Source: an uncultured Lachnospiraceae bacterium (GTDB lineage Bacteria; Bacillota; Clostridia; Lachnospirales; Lachnospiraceae). From it: a DNA stretch of 28,029 nucleotides. Positions 24,283-28,029 of the stretch are shown piece after piece. Location of the stretch: NCBI GenBank assembly GCA_910586555.1, contig CAJUJY010000047.1, positions 1 through 28,029 of the forward strand. The letters run 5' to 3'. The notes under the pieces are model-generated. The model did not search any database and was not told where the DNA came from. It saw only the letters and a list, made by a program, of their open reading frames with translations. The position numbers were made by a program, and so were the translations under genes. Within the stretch, counting starts at the first letter, position 1, and each line of letters opens with the position of its first letter.

Positions 24283-24372
24283 CCGCAAAGATTTGATAGA
24301 ATGGATTTATCAACTCTTTGTGGAGTTGTTGCATTTTAGCGGTTGTAAACTTTGGACGGTAGGCAACCGCTA
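24283..24372 (-). ncRNA. two-helix structured leader RNA candidate, copy A
   Basis: Read on the minus strand, 3 bases after the ribbon-helix-helix gene stop. Helix 1: TAGCGGTTG (24372-24364) pairs with CAACCGCTA (24345-24337) around an 18-base loop. Helix 2: CCACAAAGAGTTGATA (24323-24308) pairs, with two wobble or mismatch positions, with TATCAAATCTTTGCGG (24298-24283). A competing hairpin, CAACTC/GAGTTG at 24328-24311, would disrupt helix 2. The next ribosome site follows about 20 bases after helix 2. Helix 2 lies inside a 50-bp stretch (24274-24323) identical to 25876-25925. No U-run follows, so it is not a plain terminator. Confidence 0.55.
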
Positions 24373-24375
24373 TTC

Positions 24376-24549
24376 TTATTTTTCCTGTTTATATTGGACA
24401 TCAATCCCATTTCTGATAACATCTGACTTTGTAACTTGATGCTTTTTTGCTAAATATTCCAATTTTTCTACTGTAGTTTCATCAAGTCTTACTTTAAATG
24501 TTTTATTTTTAGGATTATCTGTCAATTTTGTTCCTTTTTGAATACCCAA
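24376..24549 (-). CDS. ribbon-helix-helix regulator, copy A (57 residues)
   Basis: 57 residues from a TTG at 24549 with GGAGGG 7 bases upstream; no ATG or GTG is nearby. Sequence MGIQKGTKLTDNPKNKTFKV then RLDETTVEKLEYLAKKHQVT and KSDVIRNGIDVQYKQEK. The beta strand TFKVRLD followed by two helices is the CopG/Arc-type fold. It probably binds the perfect palindrome that overlaps its own promoter 17 bases upstream (24566-24603), repressing itself and the genes after it. It could also be a relaxosome accessory protein, as in some ICEs. Confidence 0.8.
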   Translation of the reverse strand: MGIQKGTKLTDNPKNKTFKVRLDETTVEKLEYLAKKHQVTKSDVIRNGIDVQYKQEK

Positions 24550-24565
24550 TATTCAGCCCTCCCTT

Positions 24566-24612
24566 CTTTGTGGGTACATTTAAATTATAATGTACCCACA
24601 AAGAAAAGTCAA
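24566..24612 (-). promoter_or_regulatory. promoter with embedded 15-bp palindromic operator, copy A
   Basis: On the minus strand TTGACT (24612-24607), 17 bases, TATAAT (24589-24584). Overlapping this is a perfect inverted repeat: CTTTGTGGGTACATT (24566-24580) / AATGTACCCACAAAG (24589-24603) with an 8-base spacer. A protein bound here would cover the spacer of the promoter and the -10 box, a layout typical of autoregulation. Confidence 0.85.
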
Positions 24613-24730
24613 TACGTATTTTTAATCTTTTCCAAAGTTTTTCCACCACATCTTGCCATGCCATATTTGATTATTAACTTTCTAATATATCCATTTATTT
24701 AAGAGTATATATGTATTTTTAAATTCCTGC

Positions 24731-25480
24731 CTAAACCACTTCTGAATACAACTGCCTAAATGTATCTTCATAGTACAAAGGTTGCACTTCTTTCTGGTTA
24801 TGGGGATTAACTGCATTTTCACCATACTTTAGCCCCTTTTCTGTAAGTGCCTTAAACTTCTTTGTGCCACTTTTGCTTGATGACCTTTCTTTTTCCTCAA
24901 GATAACCACGTTCAATTAATTTCTGGTTGAACCTGACTGCTGACACTTCACAGCCGTTCTCTTTTAATAAGGCAGAGAGTGCTTTCATCTGCCTGCTTCC
25001 ATTGTGCTCATACTTTGGAAGAAATCCTGTAGGAATATTGTACTGCTTATAAAAATTTTCAAGCATTAACAGTTTGCTTGCTTCATTCATTCGCAATATT
25101 TCGGAAACTGTTTCAAGCGACTGTACTTGTTCTTTGAATGATACAAACAATCTACTGTTATCTTGTTTGATATAGTCCTCCATATTGTGGAAACGGTTGA
25201 TAAATTTTGCTGTAAATACTGCTCCCTTAACTCCGGTTAATTTATTTGCTATATACTCACAACCTTTTCTTGATATATCAAAACATGGTCTTTCTTTTCC
25301 TTGCGAATCAATATAAGTATTTTCTTTGAAAAATTCAGCGTGGGGAATTTTCCCCTCACCTAAATGCTCCACATATCTTCGTATGTCTTTGAGTAATTCG
25401 TTATGCTGCTTCTCTACCATTTCTGCAACCTCTAATGAGGTTATTGTATGTTCTTTTTCTAATAATGGCATATTATCCAT
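24731..25480 (-). CDS. Rha-type phage antirepressor/regulator, copy B
   Basis: 249 residues from the ATG at 25480 (AAGGAGG upstream). Same two-domain plan as copy A: ITSLEVAEMVEKQHNELLKD, RRYVEHLGEGKIPHAEFFKE, YIDSQGKERPCFDISRKGCE, NKLTGVKGAVFTAKFINRFH, then the shared C-terminal half ending QPLYYEDTFRQLYSEVV. The first ~20 residues and the last ~130 are nearly the same as in copy A; between them the Rha domain is 11 residues shorter and clearly diverged. The pair thus shares an effector half and differs in the Rha half. It lies 11 bases after the Cys-rich ORF of copy B. Confidence 0.85.
   Translation of the reverse strand: MDNMPLLEKEHTITSLEVAEMVEKQHNELLKDIRRYVEHLGEGKIPHAEFFKENTYIDSQGKERPCFDISRKGCEYIANKLTGVKGAVFTAKFINRFHNMEDYIKQDNSRLFVSFKEQVQSLETVSEILRMNEASKLLMLENFYKQYNIPTGFLPKYEHNGSRQMKALSALLKENGCEVSAVRFNQKLIERGYLEEKERSSSKSGTKKFKALTEKGLKYGENAVNPHNQKEVQPLYYEDTFRQLYSEVV
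24792..25069. repeat. 278-bp direct repeat, copy B (partner 23101-23378)
   Basis: Identical by eye to 23101-23378, inside the 3' half of the Rha-type gene. Bases just outside (25070 onwards, and before 24792) begin to differ. Confidence 0.85.
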
Positions 25481-25491
25481 ATACAACCTCC

Positions 25492-25656
25492 TTAGCTATC
25501 TATTTTTATATCTTCCAGCATTTTTTCAGCATCACAAAAAAGCCTGTCTACATCTTCTTTTGTGACCTTTTCCGCTTCCTTTACTGCTTCCCTTGCTGCC
25601 TGGCAGGCATCACATAAGCAATGCCTGTCACTGGCATATTCACAGTTGTTGTTCAC
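25492..25656 (-). CDS. small Cys-rich ORF, copy B (54 residues)
   Basis: 54 residues from a GTG at 25656: (M)NNNCEYASDRHCLCDACQAA, then REAVKEAEKVTKEDVDRLFC and DAEKMLEDIKIDS. Same length as copy A with conserved Cys at NNNC, CLC, AC and LFC; copy A has two further Cys changes nearby (WCC versus RHC). The GTG overlaps the TGA of the upstream ORF by GTGA, so it is translationally coupled. Function unknown. Confidence 0.75.
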   Translation of the reverse strand: MNNNCEYASDRHCLCDACQAAREAVKEAEKVTKEDVDRLFCDAEKMLEDIKIDS

Positions 25657-25853
25657 CTGGCAGCACCTCTCATACGTGACAAGTCCCCCATGATGGAGTT
25701 CTTTACCCTGTCTGTCAGAAGGTTATAAGCGTCCTCTATTGCAACAGAACCATTCTCAAGTTCTGCCCTCAACGCTCCTATTACTAAACCGATATTATAG
25801 TAATCCCTGTTAATTTTATAATCTTGGATATTTATAGTATTTGATTTTTCCAT
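25653..25853 (-). CDS. small ORF, copy B (66 residues)
   Basis: 66 residues: MEKSNTINIQDYKINRDYYN, then IGLVIGALRAELENGSVAIE and DAYNLLTDRVKNSIMGDLSR. It occupies the same slot as the 86-residue ORF of copy A and keeps the NTINIQDYKI-like start, but the body is different. GGAG precedes the ATG, just after the two-helix RNA candidate. Function unknown. Confidence 0.7.
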   Translation of the reverse strand: MEKSNTINIQDYKINRDYYNIGLVIGALRAELENGSVAIEDAYNLLTDRVKNSIMGDLSRMRGAAR

Positions 25854-25884
25854 ATGACACGGCTCTCCTTTTTCCTTGATTTCG

Positions 25885-25975
25885 CCGCAAAGATTTGATA
25901 GAATGGATTTATCAACTCTTTGTGGTTGGTTTTCAGTTAGAGTGTTGTTTACGTTGGTAGCGGTGCAACACTCTA
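25885..25975 (-). ncRNA. two-helix structured leader RNA candidate, copy B
   Basis: Same plan as copy A, 5 bases after the ribbon-helix-helix stop. Helix 1: TAGAGTGTTG (25975-25966) pairs with CAACACTCTA (25947-25938), again around exactly 18 loop bases. Compared with copy A several bases changed on both sides of the stem so that pairing is kept. Helix 2 (25925-25885) lies in the 50-bp block identical to copy A. The linker between helices is 12 bases here and 13 in copy A. The competing hairpin of copy A is weaker here (CAAC/GTTG). Confidence 0.55.
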
Positions 25976-25980
25976 TTTTT

Positions 25981-26154
25981 TTAGTTTTTCAAGGTTTCAT
26001 AGACCATTTTTATGCCCTCACGGACTATATCCGTTCTCTTTTTTCCTGTTACTTTACAACAGTATTCCAGCATTTTTTGTTCATCTTCAGATGTACGTAT
26101 TTCAAAACGCCCAGTCTTAGGATTATTAGTAGGTCTGCCTTTCTGTGGACTCAT
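25981..26154 (-). CDS. ribbon-helix-helix regulator, copy B (57 residues)
   Basis: 57 residues, ATG at 26154 with AGGAGGTG upstream: MSPQKGRPTNNPKTGRFEIR, then TSEDEQKMLEYCCKVTGKKR and TDIVREGIKMVYETLKN. Strand RFEIRTS plus two helices indicate a CopG/Arc-type repressor. The GRPTNNPK start is common in regulators of Firmicutes ICEs and plasmids. It matches copy A in length and in the NPK...EK(M)LEY...R.GI pattern but is otherwise strongly diverged, matching the different palindrome in front of it (26169-26208). Confidence 0.85.
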   Translation of the reverse strand: MSPQKGRPTNNPKTGRFEIRTSEDEQKMLEYCCKVTGKKRTDIVREGIKMVYETLKN

Positions 26155-26168
26155 TACTTCACCTCCTA

Positions 26169-26213
26169 TTTAGTCCGTACATAAATATTAACACCTGTAC
26201 GGACTAAAGTCAA
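26169..26213 (-). promoter_or_regulatory. promoter with embedded 13-bp palindromic operator, copy B
   Basis: On the minus strand TTGACT (26213-26208), 17 bases, TAATAT (26190-26185). A perfect inverted repeat TTTAGTCCGTACA (26169-26181) / TGTACGGACTAAA (26196-26208) with a 14-base spacer encloses the -10 box. Compared with copy A the promoter geometry is the same but the palindrome bases differ (GGACTAAA versus CCACAAAG), sharing only the GTAC core. Confidence 0.85.
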
Positions 26214-26299
26214 TACCCGTTTTTAATATTTTTAAATATTTTGCTACCAACGTCCCGTGTCATATTTAATTATCAATCTTCCCAACCCTTGTTATTTTA

Positions 26300-26767
26300 T
26301 CAATAATCCAGCTTATCCAAATTTTTAATAATGCACTCCATACACCCAGGCTCTCCAAATCCAACACATTCTTTTTCAAAGTCTATGCCGCAATCATCTT
26401 TAAGGGGGCAACTATGTATTTTGTCTATGATGTAATTAGTCAAAATCTTTTCTGTATAACTTATTCCAGCCATTACATCAACTTCTTTATAAACGCTACC
26501 TCTCCATTTAATATGTTGACCACATTCAGGGCAATAGTTGTATACATCACAAACTGGATTACCACAAACAGGACAAAGCCCCTCGTCATAGTCTTCGTGT
26601 TCCTCATACTCTAATGGAGTTTTAGCCGCCAGCTTTGCGGATAAGGCTTCTATGGTGTCAGCAGCTTCGTATAAGATTTCTTCTGTACCAGAAAGGGCAT
26701 CTTGTGTTGTTGTATATTCACATGCATATTCCCTTAATTCCTCGACTTGTTCACTTATTGTAAACAC
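26300..26767 (-). CDS. phage-type hypothetical protein with zinc ribbon (155 residues)
   Basis: 155 residues from a GTG at 26767 with GGAGG 8 bases upstream; a longer reading from a TTG at 26782 would put that ribosome site inside the gene. N-terminal helices (TISEQVEELREYACEYTT, EILYEAADTIEALSAKLAAK) precede a zinc-ribbon-like CPVCGNPVCDVYNYCPECGQ. A second Cys set near the end (CPLKDDC, CVGFGEPGCMEC) may bind another metal. Such proteins are common in Firmicutes phages; function unknown. It is the last gene of its transcript, and the copy B cassette promoter lies about 90 bases further on. Confidence 0.75.
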   Translation of the reverse strand: MFTISEQVEELREYACEYTTTQDALSGTEEILYEAADTIEALSAKLAAKTPLEYEEHEDYDEGLCPVCGNPVCDVYNYCPECGQHIKWRGSVYKEVDVMAGISYTEKILTNYIIDKIHSCPLKDDCGIDFEKECVGFGEPGCMECIIKNLDKLDY

Positions 26768-26785
26768 TTTAAAATCCTCCAATCA

Positions 26786-26947
26786 TCAATCACTTACTTT
26801 CCATTCTTTTATTCTGTCCATTGGTATATACCGTGTTTCTTTATTTTGATACAAACTAAGGCAGCCGTCTTTAACTTTGTAATTTGTTATATAACAAACT
26901 TCCACTGACCCACTACGATATATAATAGTTACTCTTATGTTATCCAT
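26786..26947 (-). CDS. small phage-type ORF (53 residues)
   Basis: 53 residues: MDNIRVTIIYRSGSVEVCYI, then TNYKVKDGCLSLYQNKETRY and IPMDRIKEWKVSD. It alternates short beta-type strands and reads like a small SH3-like or beta-barrel protein. GGAGTGAGGGA precedes the ATG. It lies in the same compact run as its neighbours (stop 18 bases from the next start). Function unknown. Confidence 0.65.
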   Translation of the reverse strand: MDNIRVTIIYRSGSVEVCYITNYKVKDGCLSLYQNKETRYIPMDRIKEWKVSD

Positions 26948-26979
26948 TCCCTCACTCCTTCCTCTCCAAACAACCGCAC

Positions 26980-27309
26980 CTATTCAGACCAATCCAATTT
27001 TTGACCGCAACAAGAACAATACCCAATCATTCTTTTTCCATGAATAACTAGTCCGCAATTAGGGCAGAATGCTTTTATTTTATCTTTCACGCAACCATTC
27101 TGCGATAGTGTAACTTTCTTCCCATTCTGCCTTTTCCTTGCTTCCCGGCATTCCTCGACCGTGCCGATTGCCCGGTACTGTCGGATTTCTTCAAGGGCTT
27201 TTATGCAGGTATTTACTAATTCCTCCATATCTCCAACGTCTAGCCATCTGTCTTCCCTGTTCCATTCTGGAAATATTTCTAATTGTTCAATTACTTCACC
27301 CTCTGTCAT
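26980..27309 (-). CDS. phage-type hypothetical protein with zinc ribbon (109 residues)
   Basis: 109 residues, ATG at 27309 with GGAGG 7 bases upstream. An N-terminal helical part (EGEVIEQLEIFPEWNREDRW, MEELVNTCIKALEEIRQYRA) is followed by a C-terminal zinc ribbon, AFCPNCGLVIHGKRMIGYCS with CCGQKLDWSE. This plan recurs in many Firmicutes phage genomes without a defined role. The ATG follows the stop of the 35-residue ORF by 4 bases. Confidence 0.75.
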   Translation of the reverse strand: MTEGEVIEQLEIFPEWNREDRWLDVGDMEELVNTCIKALEEIRQYRAIGTVEECREARKRQNGKKVTLSQNGCVKDKIKAFCPNCGLVIHGKRMIGYCSCCGQKLDWSE

Positions 27310-27313
27310 TCCA

Positions 27314-27421
27314 CTACCTCCAATTTATCCAGCGCATATTCTTGTCAACCTCATCATGACAACAATCACATTCTAAAACTTTAACCTTGTAATACCTGCA
27401 AACTTCATAGCTAATTGCCAT
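27314..27421 (-). CDS. very small ORF (35 residues)
   Basis: 35 residues: MAISYEVCRYYKVKVLECDC then CHDEVDKNMRWINWR. GGAG lies upstream, and its 3' end carries the GGAGG used by the next gene. The Cys cluster (ECDCC) suggests metal binding. Supported mainly by tight spacing in the run; may be a short truncated relative of larger phage proteins. Function unknown. Confidence 0.5.
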   Translation of the reverse strand: MAISYEVCRYYKVKVLECDCCHDEVDKNMRWINWR

Positions 27422-27432
27422 TTTCCGCACTC

Positions 27433-27582
27433 CTATCTATTCCAAAACCATTCATCATATTTCATGCAGAAATCACTACATGATTTTTTAGCGCAATCTT
27501 CACATGGTTTGCATTGATATTCTTCTAAATAATTTGCTCCATCTTCCATATAATCTGCCTCGCTCACATCATAATCACTCAT
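27433..27582 (-). CDS. small Cys-rich phage-type ORF (49 residues)
   Basis: 49 residues: MSDYDVSEADYMEDGANYLE, then EYQCKPCEDCAKKSCSDFCM and KYDEWFWNR. Five Cys in CKPCEDCAKKSCSDFC could bind zinc or an Fe-S cluster. An AGGCAGGA site lies upstream, and the ATG overlaps the stop of the YopX-like gene by 8 bases. Function unknown. Confidence 0.65.
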   Translation of the reverse strand: MSDYDVSEADYMEDGANYLEEYQCKPCEDCAKKSCSDFCMKYDEWFWNR

Positions 27583-27967
27583 TTCCTGCCTCCTTCAACA
27601 AATCTGCATTTTTATACATATTACCGGTTACTTTAACTTGATAACCCCAATAATTATCAAAACTAACCGTCAGAGTTTCGCTGTTCATAACAAATCTTGC
27701 AGTATCGTTGTCCCATTCAACTACAAAATATTCATCTTCCCCGTCAATCAAAACAATATCTTTTTCGTAGATTTCATTTCCGTTCTTATCTTTAATGCCT
27801 ATGTACTGCCCGACTGTATCTTTATCAACCAAAAACTCTCCCTCTAGTTCTGGAGAATTAATATAGTTCTCATCTGCCAAATATCCATAAATCCATCTTC
27901 CATCAAGGTGTTTATTTTCCGAGTATACATGAATATGTATTCCTCTGTATTTATTAACTTTTCTCAT
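27575..27967 (-). CDS. YopX family protein
   Basis: 130 residues: HIHVYSENKHLDGRWIYGYL, then VDKDTVGQYIGIKDKNGNEI and YEKDIVLIDGEDEYFVVEWD, with GNMYKNADLL near the end. The GQYIGIKDKNGNEIYEKDI segment is the hallmark of YopX, named after a Bacillus SPbeta prophage protein; beta-rich and of unknown role. A gene for it is a good sign of a phage-like element. The ATG at 27967 has an AGG-ACAGGGA site. Bases 27968-28029 upstream hold no gene that I can support. Confidence 0.85.
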   Translation of the reverse strand: MRKVNKYRGIHIHVYSENKHLDGRWIYGYLADENYINSPELEGEFLVDKDTVGQYIGIKDKNGNEIYEKDIVLIDGEDEYFVVEWDNDTARFVMNSETLTVSFDNYWGYQVKVTGNMYKNADLLKEAGNE

Positions 27968-28029
27968 TCCCTGTCCTCACTCGTATTATAAAGTAGTAGT
28001 GTTTACAGACCCTCTCCAAGGTCTTAATA

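Larger units (their letters stand above)
22753..28029 (-). mobile_element. phage- or ICE-like gene block, right end outside the window
   Basis: From 22753 to the right edge all genes are on the minus strand, mostly short, closely packed or overlapping. They include recognisable mobile-element types: Rha-type antirepressors, ribbon-helix-helix regulators with palindromic operators, a YopX-family protein and small Cys-rich or zinc-ribbon proteins. There are no structural, integrase or relaxase genes in view, so prophage and integrative conjugative element cannot be told apart. The left boundary is probably between the two convergent terminators (22524-22680); no att repeats can be identified from one end. 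Confidence 0.6.

Noticed and set aside
27968..28029. Partial gene entering from the right edge
   Set aside because: Short open frames exist here on the minus strand, but none has enough length or likeness to be supported.

Overview
The window looks like a chromosome segment of a low-GC Gram-positive anaerobe of the class Clostridia, probably a Lachnospiraceae relative. The grounds are the AT-rich sequence, strong GGAGG ribosome binding sites, frequent TTG and GTG starts, and the adjacent Fe-S scaffold / GGGtGRT gene pair. No rRNA, tRNA or CRISPR array is visible. The assignment is an inference from gene content.

Layout. (1) 1-2030: two plus-strand genes, an unrecognised 381-residue protein and a Cys-rich DUF3795 protein, ending in a terminator shared with the convergent cbrC-like gene. 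(2) 2036-5491, minus strand: a CbrC/UPF0167-type protein, murF and ddl. ddl and murF make D-Ala-D-Ala and attach it to the peptidoglycan precursor; a promoter lies just upstream of ddl. (3) 5544-15340, minus strand: the most unusual part. Seven tandem copies of one uncharacterised helical-repeat protein of about 370 residues, one of them decayed, surround a gene for an HSP90/HtpG-family ATPase. A TnpB (IS200/IS605) fragment scars the array just downstream of the HSP90 gene. (4) 15378-18083, minus strand: rtcB (RNA ligase) and glpK (glycerol kinase), closely spaced with the array. (5) 18191-20451, minus strand: a ferritin-like protein, a ClbS/DfsB-like protein and a WYL regulator. (6) 20715-22453, plus strand: a NifU-like Fe-S scaffold and the GGGtGRT protein. 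(7) 22454-22752: two convergent terminators with related stems around six copies of an 11-bp tandem repeat. (8) 22753 to the right edge, minus strand: a phage- or ICE-like block of small genes, including two copies of a regulatory cassette and a YopX-family protein.

Two systems deserve attention. The first is the HSP90 plus helical-repeat family locus. In eukaryotes, helical TPR proteins are HSP90 co-chaperones. Here the closely spaced genes suggest a bacterial chaperone with a family of dedicated partners or clients; function is unknown. The second is the duplicated cassette at about 23035-26213. Each copy has a promoter buried in its own perfect palindrome, a 57-residue ribbon-helix-helix protein, a two-helix RNA candidate, two small ORFs and a Rha-type antirepressor. 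One RNA helix differs in sequence between copies but keeps its pairing; the other lies in a 50-bp block that is identical in both. The two Rha genes also share a 278-bp identical 3' block, which points to recent duplication or gene conversion.
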